The notes below the pieces were generated by a model. That model was not told the DNA's origin. It did no database searches and was given only the letters and a program-made list of their open reading frames with translations. The position numbers and the translations under genes are program-made. Positions 44,651 through 52,119 of a stretch of 64,000 nt of DNA are shown piece by piece. Numbering within the stretch: the first letter of the stretch is position 1; every line of letters starts with the position of its first letter. Source of the stretch: Duganella radicis (GTDB taxonomy: Bacteria > Pseudomonadota > Gammaproteobacteria > Burkholderiales > Burkholderiaceae_D); the NCBI RefSeq assembly GCF_009720825.1, contig NZ_WNKY01000002.1:273281-337280 (forward strand), written 5' to 3'.

Positions 44651-44662
44651 GTTAGCGCTAAC
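44651..44662. promoter_or_regulatory. LacI-type operator 1 upstream of gntK
   Basis: GTTAGCGCTAAC is a perfect 12-base palindrome with the central CG step typical of LacI/GalR-family operators. It lies 17 bases before the gntK ATG, where a bound repressor would block the promoter or early transcription. No lacI-type gene is in the window. Confidence 0.65.
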
Positions 44663-44953
44663 ATAACCAGCCCGATGAAACCGCTGCGATACAGCGGCCA
44701 CTATCAATCGAATACGGGGAGGATCTGTCGAACGCTAAGATAGCGTTATCATTTGTATCGACTTTAGCTTACCGTAGGAATTTGTAAAGATATATTCGTG
44801 CTGCGCCGCAGCACGCCAGCCGCAGGAGATCCCCCGTCCTGCCTTGGCCGGCACTTGGCTGCGGCGGCGCAACATAAACCGTGCACAAAAGCCACACTTC
44901 GGGTGCTATGCTACGTCTGCCCTACTCTCGATCAACCTGACAACAACAAAACA
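44663..44953. other. Divergent intergenic region between gntK and the MFS transporter
   Basis: This AT-richer gap contains the second palindrome at 44731-44747, a nine-base hairpin (44797-44805 with 44807-44815) without a T-run, and presumably both divergent promoters. The plus-strand frame continues open upstream of the MFS ATG, but the encoded peptide is Cys/Pro-rich and not protein-like. I see no further gene. Confidence 0.5.
44731..44747. promoter_or_regulatory. LacI-type operator 2 between gntK and the MFS gene
   Basis: AACGCTAAGATAGCGTT is a perfect seven-base inverted repeat around three bases. Its half-site (GCTA/TAGC) matches that of operator 1 about 80 bases away, so one repressor could bridge both, and it may also affect the divergent MFS gene. 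Confidence 0.6.
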
Positions 44954-46237
44954 ATGCACAACAACGAGACTGTTCGCCCGCTGACGGGCCAGGATTACAA
45001 AACACTGTCGCTGGCCGCACTGGGCGGCGCGCTTGAGTTCTACGACTTCATCATCTTCGTCTTCTTTGCCAACGCCATCGGGCAGCTGTTCTTCCCGCCC
45101 GAGATGCCGGACTGGCTGCGCACCCTGCAAACGTTTGGCATCTTCGCCGCCGGCTATGTGGTGCGTCCGTTGGGCGGCATCGTCATGGCGCACTTTGGCG
45201 ACCTGCTGGGCCGCAAGCGCATGTTCACGCTGTCGATCCTGATGATGGCGGTGCCGACGCTGACCATCGGCCTGCTGCCGACCTACGCCAACATCGGCCT
45301 GGCCGCGCCTTTGCTGCTGCTGTTGATGCGCGTGTTCCAGGGCGCGGCGGTGGGTGGCGAAGTGCCTGGTGCCTGGGTGTTCGTGTCCGAACACGTGCCG
45401 TCGCGTTACACCGGCTATGCCTGCGGCGTGCTGACGGCCGGCCTGACCTTCGGCATCCTGCTTGGATCGCTGGTGGCGACGGGCCTGAACACCGTCTACA
45501 AACCGGATGAAGTGCTGACCGGCGCATGGCGCATCCCCTTCCTGCTGGGCGGCGTGTTCGGCCTGGGCGCGATGTACCTGCGCCGCTGGCTGCATGAGAC
45601 GCCGGTCTTCGCCGAGATGGCGCAGCGCAAAGCGCTGGCGGCCGAAATGCCGTTGAAGTCCGTGCTGCGCAGCCATCGCGGCGCGGTGACGGTATCGATG
45701 CTGCTGACGTGGATGCTGTCGGCCGGTATCGTGGTGGTGATCCTGATGACGCCAGCCTTGCTGCAAAAGGTCTACCACATCGACGCGCGCACTTCGCTGG
45801 TGGCCAACACCCTGGCGACGCTGGGGCTGGCGCTGGGCTGCGTGGTGTATGGCGTGCTGGCCGACAAGGTGGGCGCCAAACCGGTACTGTTTGTCGGCTC
45901 GCTGCTGCTGGCGATCTGCACCTACGTTTTCTACACCACGCTGCGCGCGCAACCGGAACTGCTGCTGCCGCTGTATGGCCTGACCGGCTTCTGCGTGGGC
46001 GTGGTGGGCGCGGTGCCGTGCGTGCTGGTGCAAGCCTTCCCGGCGCAGGTGCGCTTCTCGGGCCTGTCGTTCTCGTACAACCTGTCCTACGCCATCTTCG
46101 GCGGCCTGACGCCGGTGGTGGTGACGCTGATGCTGAAGAACGATCCACTTGGCCCGGCATGGTACGTGATCGGCGTGTGTGCGATCGGCATGCTGACCGC
46201 CCTCTTCATCCGCCGTCCGCAGCCAGCCTCTTACTAA
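44954..46237 (+). CDS. MFS transporter, metabolite:H+ symporter type
   Basis: This 427-residue major facilitator has about 12 hydrophobic helices, in the cytoplasmic membrane. ALGGALEFYDFIIFVFFANA at the first helix and GRKRMFTLSILMMAVPT in the loop after helix two are typical of the MHS group (KgtP/ProP/ShiA relatives), which import organic acids or osmolytes. I chose ATG 44954 (MHNNETVRPLTG), which begins the conserved protein; upstream codons give non-conserved sequence. The substrate is unknown. It is divergent from gntK and shares the palindrome-containing gap. It overlaps the convergent DUF433 gene by 32 bases. Confidence 0.85.
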   Translation: MHNNETVRPLTGQDYKTLSLAALGGALEFYDFIIFVFFANAIGQLFFPPEMPDWLRTLQTFGIFAAGYVVRPLGGIVMAHFGDLLGRKRMFTLSILMMAVPTLTIGLLPTYANIGLAAPLLLLLMRVFQGAAVGGEVPGAWVFVSEHVPSRYTGYACGVLTAGLTFGILLGSLVATGLNTVYKPDEVLTGAWRIPFLLGGVFGLGAMYLRRWLHETPVFAEMAQRKALAAEMPLKSVLRSHRGAVTVSMLLTWMLSAGIVVVILMTPALLQKVYHIDARTSLVANTLATLGLALGCVVYGVLADKVGAKPVLFVGSLLLAICTYVFYTTLRAQPELLLPLYGLTGFCVGVVGAVPCVLVQAFPAQVRFSGLSFSYNLSYAIFGGLTPVVVTLMLKNDPLGPAWYVIGVCAIGMLTALFIRRPQPASY

Positions 46238-46688
46238 TCTCCTCATAGAACAGCGTGGCGTCGTTCTCCAACACGGCGCGCGCTGTTGCTTCAGGCACGG
46301 ATGGATAGTCGCGCAGGAAGTCGCTCATCGACTTCCGCGCCAGCAGATAATCAAACATGCACTTGATAGGCACGAGTGTGTCCTTGAACACGGGCATGCC
46401 GCCCAAAATCTCCGGCTCCATCTGCACCAGCGGCGTGATCCTCTTATAAAACGCCACCACCTCCGGATCAATTGGATCGTCAGGGGACTTGCGCGGCTCG
46501 ATGATCCGGCCATTAATGCGATAAACCGGTTCAGTGAAATAGCGCGGATCGTACTCCGGGCAATCTTCGTCGAACTGGATTTCATCGTCGCGGTTGGGCT
46601 TCGCGTTAATCCAGCTATCAGCACGAGCCAAGTAGTCGTTTATACTCTCTTCTACTAGCCGTGCGGAATGAGATAATTCTGATGACAT
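46206..46688 (-). CDS. DUF433 domain protein, possible antitoxin
   Basis: This is a 160-residue cytoplasmic protein. The C-terminal half (about 88-150) has the DUF433 pattern: EPEILGGMPVFKDTLVPIKC, then the HTH-like FLRDYPSVPEATARAVLE. The N-terminal half is acidic and unlike short DUF433 antitoxins (usually 70-120 residues). It ends inside the MFS gene's 3' end (32-base convergent overlap). A shortened BrnT-like toxin gene lies 18 bases upstream on the same strand, an unusual pairing since DUF433 usually accompanies PIN-like DUF5615 toxins. A role as antitoxin is inferred. Confidence 0.65.
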   Translation of the reverse strand: MSSELSHSARLVEESINDYLARADSWINAKPNRDDEIQFDEDCPEYDPRYFTEPVYRINGRIIEPRKSPDDPIDPEVVAFYKRITPLVQMEPEILGGMPVFKDTLVPIKCMFDYLLARKSMSDFLRDYPSVPEATARAVLENDATLFYEEISKRLAADGG

Positions 46689-46706
46689 TTTTATACTCCG
46701 AGTAGG

Positions 46707-46889
46707 TTACAGAAACTGCTTTGTCCTGGAGGTATCCAAGCGTGGTAAATCGGCGCTCGTGTAATGAAAGCGCACGTCTTCTGTCGTAAAAGCACGGTTC
46801 TCGATTACGCCTGGCGCATCGGCAAAGTCCAGCCCATGCTTGCGCACGTTGCTTTTACGCTTGGTTTCATCCCACGTGTAGATAGTCAT
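46707..46889 (-). CDS. BrnT-like toxin, truncated
   Basis: This is a 60-residue protein whose first 45 residues match BrnT ribonuclease toxins (YTWDETKRKSNVRKHGLDFA, then a beta-strand pattern). BrnT proteins are normally about 90 residues. Here the C-terminal strands, including the usual active-site region, are missing, and the chain ends in SADLPRLDTSRTKQFL. It is probably an inactive remnant, or a gene frameshifted near codon 45. It is followed by the DUF433 gene rather than brnA. Confidence 0.5.
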   Translation of the reverse strand: MTIYTWDETKRKSNVRKHGLDFADAPGVIENRAFTTEDVRFHYTSADLPRLDTSRTKQFL

Positions 46890-47311
46890 CTCAGTGTAGT
46901 GGCTTGAGGATATCCTTCAAGCGGCGCTGAAAAGAGATCAGGCCCAGGACATCGTTTCGACATCCTGGGCCTGCTTTTCCGGCTCGTCTCTCGATTAGAT
47001 CAAACTAGCGGCGTTCGCCGCACGCAGTCATGCCAGCATGATTCCAAAAGGTCGCAACGCTATTGAGCGCCAACCCGTGCGAATGGCTGGCGCCCCACAT
47101 TCATAGACGACCCCGCTCGATCCCAGCAGCAATAGCGCGAGGCGAAATCACGCGCGGAACCACCGCGCATGAAGGTGACCGGATTGCGGCCGGCGATGAA
47201 TGAACGCAGGACGACGGTGGTCAAGCAAAAGAGCGCGGGGTGCGCGAGGGGGATGAGATGTCATTGCATTCACTGATCATCCCCGAGATGGGGATCGCAC
47301 GCCACTGAAGT
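46890..47311. other. Gene-poor stretch with hairpin and a short coding relic
   Basis: Between the BrnT-like gene and the lysR stop there is no intact gene. The stretch holds a strong hairpin (46939-46973). On the minus strand it has an open stretch ending at about 47061 that reads FIAGRNPVTFMRGGSARDFA and then CCWDRAG, without a start or recognisable domain. An RGGS motif hints at a formylglycine-generating-enzyme-like end, but this is weak. It looks like the scar of a deletion or of mobile DNA. Confidence 0.4.
46939..46973 (+). terminator. Strong hairpin, terminator-like
   Basis: CAGGCCCAGGA (46939-46949) pairs perfectly with TCCTGGGCCTG (46963-46973), followed on the plus strand by CTTTT. 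The loop holds a small inner TCG/CGA pairing. No plus-strand gene ends just upstream, so the gene it served may have been lost. Confidence 0.5.
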
Positions 47312-48325
47312 CTATTCAATATGCGCTTGCACAATTTGCGCTTCAGTCGACTGGCGGCGCGTCATGGCGTCCGCGTCGATGCCAAGAGCATTCGTCGTTT
47401 GTTGAATTACACCGCGCAGCCAGATATGCGCCGGGTCGTCGCCGCTGCGCGCATGCCAGACGGCCTGGACCTGTACCCGGCGCGCCTCATAGGGAAGCGC
47501 GGCCTGGCAAAGGCCGCCGCTTTGCGCGAAGTGCCTGCTGAGCGGTTCCGGCAGCACCGCCAGCATGTCGCTGCCGCGCAGCAGCGCGGGAACCGCAAGC
47601 GAATGCGGCAACAACATGCGCAGGCGCGCGGCTTCCGGCAATGCCGCACGATCGAACATCTCGGACTCGCGCGCCAGTCCGCGCTCGGAAAGATAACCGT
47701 CAACGGCCCCCTCTTCCGCCCCGCCCAGCGACACCGCCAGCAGCGGATACGCGGCCAGGTCCTCCAATGCGACCGCCCGGTTGGCCAACGGGTGACCGGG
47801 CCGCATGGCCAGCGCATCCGTCTGCCTCCACAGCGACACAGCGCCAAAGCGTGGCGGAAGTTCCGCGAAGACCCCGACGGCGATGTCGATTCGCCCCAGG
47901 TCCAGCTGCCCCGCGAGATCTATGCGGGTGGACGGCCGGATCACCAGGTTGATCCTCGGCGCCAATTCCTGCAGGCGCAGTTGGAGCCGCTCCACCAAAA
48001 CCAGGGTGATATAGTCATTCGCGGCAATCACGAATTCACGTTCCGCGGTCGCCGGCGCAAATGGTTCGTTACCCACCGCGTTGCCAATCTGGATCAGCGC
48101 GCTATGCAGCGGCGCGGACATCGCATTAGCTCGCGCGGTAGGCTGCATGCCGTTACCTGTCCGCACAAACAGATCATCTCCAAGCGACTCCCGCAAACGT
48201 CCCAGCGCGTGGCTGATCGCAGACTGGCTCAGATTCAGCCGTTTGGCGGCGCGCAGCAGGTTGCGTTCTTCATAAACAACATTGAAGACACGCAGGAGAT
48301 TGAGGTCCAGGCGATCGAGGTTCAT
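47312..48325 (-). CDS. LysR family regulator
   Basis: This 337-residue LysR-type activator has an N-terminal winged HTH (LDLNLLRVFNVVYEERNLLR, AAKRLNLSQSAISHALGRLR) and a periplasmic-binding-like effector domain (about 95-310). I chose ATG 48325 (MNLDRLDLNLL), where conservation begins; codons upstream are open but not protein-like. It is divergent from the PnbB-like gene across 180 bases, the classical arrangement for a LysR regulator and its target. It probably senses the nitro- or hydroxylamino-aromatic acid or its product. Confidence 0.88.
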   Translation of the reverse strand: MNLDRLDLNLLRVFNVVYEERNLLRAAKRLNLSQSAISHALGRLRESLGDDLFVRTGNGMQPTARANAMSAPLHSALIQIGNAVGNEPFAPATAEREFVIAANDYITLVLVERLQLRLQELAPRINLVIRPSTRIDLAGQLDLGRIDIAVGVFAELPPRFGAVSLWRQTDALAMRPGHPLANRAVALEDLAAYPLLAVSLGGAEEGAVDGYLSERGLARESEMFDRAALPEAARLRMLLPHSLAVPALLRGSDMLAVLPEPLSRHFAQSGGLCQAALPYEARRVQVQAVWHARSGDDPAHIWLRGVIQQTTNALGIDADAMTRRQSTEAQIVQAHIE

Positions 48326-48505
48326 ACGTGCGGGGCTGATTTTCTCACTGCCCATCATACCGCGCAACTTACACCGGACACAACGGATAGCCCAGGTGAA
48401 TTGAAAGTTGTTCATGACCCTTATGCAGAACCTTCGCTTCTTGCGGCCGCCCATCCTCCGTAATATTCCAGTCACAAAACACCGCTCAAAACCAGGAGGA
48501 GAACA

Positions 48506-49054
48506 ATGATGAAAAAGCGTGAGGAATTGATTCGTCGGTGCATTCCATTTCTTGATGAGATAAAGGACATGACACCCGGCGCCAAGGTCGAGGATTGGCT
48601 GAATCAGACACATGGCCCCGGGTCCGCGCTATATGAAGACCTCAGCCAGTTGATTCAGGCCGGGGTGCGGGAAGGATGGGTGGCGAACGTGGAGATCAGC
48701 GGCGCGCGGTATCGGCGCAGCCGCCTCATGGAACCATGTGCTGAAACGTTCAACTTCAGCATCACCGCTGTCTACATGGATAGCCTGCTCAGTGAGCACG
48801 GCGATTCCGGAAAAATATTCCGGGGTGATTACCATTCACATCCCTATGGTGAATTCAATATGGTGATTCCACTCAATGAGGGCGCGGCACTGGGCGGCCC
48901 CAACGGTTGGTGCGGCGCGGGTTGGACTGCGCCATCGCCAGGTAGCCACCACTATCCGGAAGTGAAAGGCGGTGCGGTAATCGCCTTCTTCTTCCTCCCC
49001 GCAGGACGGATCTCCTATAACGTCAAGCCGCCACAAAAAGAAGGAGGCGAATAA
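48506..49054 (+). CDS. Putative 4-hydroxylaminobenzoate lyase (PnbB/DUF4863 family)
   Basis: This 182-residue cytoplasmic protein has a helical N-terminal part (1-70) and a cupin-like core (DYHSHPYGEFNMVIPLNEGA, GSHHYPEVKGGAVIAFFFLP). The core has His residues that could bind metal. I recognise the DUF4863/PnbB family, whose characterised member converts 4-hydroxylaminobenzoate to protocatechuate and ammonia in 4-nitrobenzoate degradation. The ribosome site AGGAGGA is excellent. An AAHS transporter follows one base after the stop, and a LysR gene is divergent. The nitroreductase PnbA is not in the window, so the true substrate may differ. Confidence 0.7.
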   Translation: MMKKREELIRRCIPFLDEIKDMTPGAKVEDWLNQTHGPGSALYEDLSQLIQAGVREGWVANVEISGARYRRSRLMEPCAETFNFSITAVYMDSLLSEHGDSGKIFRGDYHSHPYGEFNMVIPLNEGAALGGPNGWCGAGWTAPSPGSHHYPEVKGGAVIAFFFLPAGRISYNVKPPQKEGGE

Positions 49055-49055
49055 A

Positions 49056-50381
49056 ATGCGTCATCAACAGCCCGCACTGGACGTGCAGCAGTTTCTGGAC
49101 AACCGGCCGTTCTCGGCCTATCAGTGGTTGGTATTTGCGCTGTGCTTTTGCGTGGTGCTTCTGGACGGCTTCGATACAGCATCCATCGGCTATATCGCCC
49201 CCTTGCTGATGGCGGAGTGGGGGCAGAGCAAGGCTCAGCTGGCGCCAGTGCTGAGCGCAGCCTTGGTTGGCCTGATCTTCGGTTCCATGGTGGCGGGCCC
49301 GCTGGCCGATCGTTTCGGCCGCAGGCGTCCGCTTGTCGGCGCCGTCTTCCTGTTCGGCATCGCGAGCCTGTTTGCCGCCAAGGCCGACAGCCTCACGCAG
49401 TTGACGATATTCCGCTTCATAACCGGTATAGGACTGGGCGCCGCCATGCCCAACGCCATCACGCTGATGAGCGAGTACTGCCCCGGAGCGCGCCGCGCGA
49501 CGCTTACCAATGGCATGTTCTGCGGCTTTCCGCTGGGAGCGGCGCTGGGCGGCTTCCTTGCGGCCTGGATGATGCCTCACTGGGGGTGGCGCAGTGTCTT
49601 GCTGGTTGGTGGCGTGGCTCCCGTGCTGCTGGGCGTGGTCCTGCTGCTTTCACTGCCGGAATCGGTGAGGTTTATGGTGGCGCGTGCATGGCCGGGCGCC
49701 CGCATCCGCGCCGTGTTGTCCCGCATTGGACCAATCGGCAACAGCCAGGACTTCAGGCTGGCCGAAACCTGCCTGACGGACCGCAAGCTCAATGCGCTGA
49801 ATGTAATGTTTTCCCGTCGCTACGCCTTCGGCACCGCCATGCTATGGATTACGTATTTCATGGGCCTGGTGATTTTTTACGCGCTGGTGAACTGGATGCC
49901 AGTACTGTTTCGAGAGACGGGTCTTTCATCGCGGGACGCGACCATGGTTGCGGCATTGTTTCCGCTCGGCGGCGTTGGCGCGGTCGCCCTCGGCTGGCTG
50001 ATGGACCGATATAACGCGGACAGGATGGTGGCAATCGGCTTTGCCCTCTCCTCGGTCGCTATCTTTACCATTGGTCAGGCAGGAGGAGAGTTATCCGCAT
50101 TGGTCATCATCGTGATGATTGCGGGAACCTTGATGTCGACCTCGCAGGCATCGCTGCCATCCCTCGCGGCGCAGTATTACCCGACCGCCGCCCGGGCAAG
50201 CGGTGTGGCCTGGATGCTGGCGGCGGGACGGATCGGCGCAATCGCGGGCGCTTTCCTGGTAGGACAGCTAGTGGTGCTGAAACTGGATTTCAGCATGATT
50301 CTCGCCGTACTGGCGATTCCTGGCCTGCTGGCCGCGACAGCGCTGTTTGCAAAACAGCGCTTTGTCGCCCGAACCGGCTAG
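49056..50381 (+). CDS. MFS transporter, aromatic acid:H+ symporter (AAHS) family
   Basis: This 441-residue permease has about 12 helices. LLDGFDTASIGYIAPLLMAE in helix one and GPLADRFGRRRPLVGAVFLF after helix two are the AAHS signatures (DGxD and DRxGRR) seen in PcaK and BenK-type carriers. It lies one base after the PnbB-like gene with its ribosome site inside that gene, so the pair forms an operon. It probably imports a benzoate derivative such as 4-nitrobenzoate or 4-hydroxybenzoate. It ends seven bases before the convergent aldolase gene. Confidence 0.9.
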   Translation: MRHQQPALDVQQFLDNRPFSAYQWLVFALCFCVVLLDGFDTASIGYIAPLLMAEWGQSKAQLAPVLSAALVGLIFGSMVAGPLADRFGRRRPLVGAVFLFGIASLFAAKADSLTQLTIFRFITGIGLGAAMPNAITLMSEYCPGARRATLTNGMFCGFPLGAALGGFLAAWMMPHWGWRSVLLVGGVAPVLLGVVLLLSLPESVRFMVARAWPGARIRAVLSRIGPIGNSQDFRLAETCLTDRKLNALNVMFSRRYAFGTAMLWITYFMGLVIFYALVNWMPVLFRETGLSSRDATMVAALFPLGGVGAVALGWLMDRYNADRMVAIGFALSSVAIFTIGQAGGELSALVIIVMIAGTLMSTSQASLPSLAAQYYPTAARASGVAWMLAAGRIGAIAGAFLVGQLVVLKLDFSMILAVLAIPGLLAATALFAKQRFVARTG

Positions 50382-50387
50382 GTGGGA

Positions 50388-51086
50388 TCAATCGATGTAT
50401 TTGAGGCCGGCCTGCTCCAGCGGGCCGCGCATGTTGTACATGTCGAGCCCCAGCACGCCAGCAGCCAGCCTGGCGCGCTTCTCGCCTTCCAGGTCTTCGC
50501 GCTTTTGCGCGACGGCTGCCACGCGCGCCACGTCGGCGGCTGGCACGATCACCACACCGTCATCGTCGGCGATCACGGCGTCGCCCGGATTGACCAGCGC
50601 GCCGGCGCACAGTACCGGAATGTTCACCGAGCCCAGCGTCGATTTAATAGTGCCTTTGGCGCTGATGTTCTTGCTCCACACCGGGAAACCCATCTCGCTC
50701 AGGAAGCGCACGTCGCGTACGCCGGCGTCGATGATGAGCGCTTTAGCGCCGCGCGCCTTGAAGCTGGTGGCCAAAAGGTCGCCGAAGTAGCCGTCACTGC
50801 ATTCGGCGGTGATGGCCGCCACCACAATGTCGCCCGGCTGGATCTGTTCCGCCACCACGTGCATCATCCAGTTGTCGCCCGGGTGCAGTAGCACGGTGAC
50901 GGCGGTGCCGGCGGCTTGCGCGCCAGCGTAGATCGGGCGCATGTACGGCTTGAGCAAACCCACACGGCCCATGGCCTCGTGCACGGTGGCGCTGCCAAAC
51001 TGGCCCAGATGCTCCACATGCCCACGCTCGGCGCGCACGATGTTGCGCTTGACGATGCCCAGTTGGTTGATCAGCGGTGTGCTCAT
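50388..51086 (-). CDS. galC: 4-carboxy-4-hydroxy-2-oxoadipate aldolase
   Basis: This 232-residue class II-type aldolase of the RraA-like fold (GalC/LigK/ProA) splits 4-carboxy-4-hydroxy-2-oxoadipate into pyruvate and oxaloacetate. The catalytic Arg-Asp pair is in [12 protein letters not shown], and [14 protein letters not shown] sequence ([18 protein letters not shown]) gives the metal/pyruvate site. It is the last gene of the minus-strand run tautomerase-hydratase-aldolase, overlapping the hydratase stop/start by four bases. It completes gallate meta-cleavage. Confidence 0.92.
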   Translation of the reverse strand: MSTPLINQLGIVKRNIVRAERGHVEHLGQFGSATVHEAMGRVGLLKPYMRPIYAGAQAAGTAVTVLLHPGDNWMMHVVAEQIQPGDIVVAAITAECSDGYFGDLLATSFKARGAKALIIDAGVRDVRFLSEMGFPVWSKNISAKGTIKSTLGSVNIPVLCAGALVNPGDAVIADDDGVVIVPAADVARVAAVAQKREDLEGEKRARLAAGVLGLDMYNMRGPLEQAGLKYID

Positions 51087-52108
51087 AAGCCCTTCTCCTT
51101 CAGTGCGCGGTCCAGGCGTGGGAAGACGCGGCGCGCGTTGCGTTCAAAAATATCGGTGCGGTCGTCGGCGCTCAGGTTGGCCGCCTCGATGTAGCGTTTG
51201 GTGTCGTCGTAGTAGTTGCCGGTTTCCGGATCGATGCCGCGCACGGCGCCGATCATCTCGGAGGCGAACAGCACATTCTTCACCGGCATAACCTTGGTCA
51301 GCAGGTCGATGCCTGGCTGGTGGTAGACGCAGGTGTCGAAGTAGATGTTGTTCAGCAGGTGTTCGCTCAGCAGCGGTTTTTTCATTTCCTGCGCCAGGCC
51401 GCGGAATCGGCCCCAGTGGTATGGCACGGCGCCGCCGCCGTGCGGGATCAGGAATTTCAAGGTCGGGAAGTCCTTGAACAAGTCGCTGGTCAGGCATTGC
51501 ATGAAGGCGGTGGTGTCGGCGTTCAAGTAGTGCGCGCCGGTGGTGTGGAAGCACGCGTTGCAGCTGGTGCTGACGTGGATCATGGCGGGAATTTCGTACT
51601 CCACCATTTTCTCGTAGATCGGATACCACGAACGGTCCGACAGCGGCGGCGCGGTCCAGTGACCGCCCGATGGATCGGGATTCAGGTTGATGCCGACCAT
51701 GCCGTACTCCCTGACGCACTTCTCCAGTTCCGGGATGCTGGTGGCCGGATCGACGCCCGGCGATTGCGGCAGCATGGCGGCGCCGATGAAGTTATCCGGG
51801 AACAGCTGCGCCACGCGCGCGCATAACTCGTTGCAGATGGCGGCCCAGGTGGCGCTGGTGTTGAAGTCGCCGATGTGGTGGGCCATGAAGCTGGCGCGCG
51901 GCGAGAAGATGGTCAGGTCGGAGCCGCGCTCTTTCATCAGGCGCAGTTGATTGGTTTCGATGGAGTCGCGCAGTTCATCATCGCTGATTTTCAGCTCCGC
52001 GACTTTGGGGCCTAGTTCGGGCGTGTTCAGGTTGGCGATTTGTTTGTTGCGCCATTCTTCCAATGCTTTCGGCGCGGTGGTGTAGTGGCCGTGGCAGTCG
52101 ATGATCAT
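51083..52108 (-). CDS. ligJ: 4-oxalomesaconate hydratase (amidohydrolase-fold, LigJ type)
   Basis: This 341-residue amidohydrolase-superfamily protein begins [11 protein letters not shown] with the HxH metal motif. His residues in MIHVSTSCN and [20 protein letters not shown] continue the metal site. It would hydrate 4-oxalomesaconate to 4-carboxy-4-hydroxy-2-oxoadipate. Pseudomonas putida uses an unrelated hydratase (GalB); this sequence fits the Sphingobium LigJ type instead, while the tautomerase next door is GalD-type. Related decarboxylases (ACMSD group) are the alternative, excluded by context. Confidence 0.88.
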   Translation of the reverse strand: MIIDCHGHYTTAPKALEEWRNKQIANLNTPELGPKVAELKISDDELRDSIETNQLRLMKERGSDLTIFSPRASFMAHHIGDFNTSATWAAICNELCARVAQLFPDNFIGAAMLPQSPGVDPATSIPELEKCVREYGMVGINLNPDPSGGHWTAPPLSDRSWYPIYEKMVEYEIPAMIHVSTSCNACFHTTGAHYLNADTTAFMQCLTSDLFKDFPTLKFLIPHGGGAVPYHWGRFRGLAQEMKKPLLSEHLLNNIYFDTCVYHQPGIDLLTKVMPVKNVLFASEMIGAVRGIDPETGNYYDDTKRYIEAANLSADDRTDIFERNARRVFPRLDRALKEKGL

Positions 52109-52119
52109 GTGTTGGTCCT

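Noticed and set aside
44797..44815. Nine-base hairpin with one-base loop considered as a terminator.
   Set aside because: No T-run follows on either strand and it lies upstream of a gene, so it is only noted as part of the intergenic region.
44798..44953. Longer N-terminus for the MFS transporter.
   Set aside because: The 52 extra residues are Cys/Pro-rich and not family-like; MHNNETV at 44954 fits the transporter's normal start.
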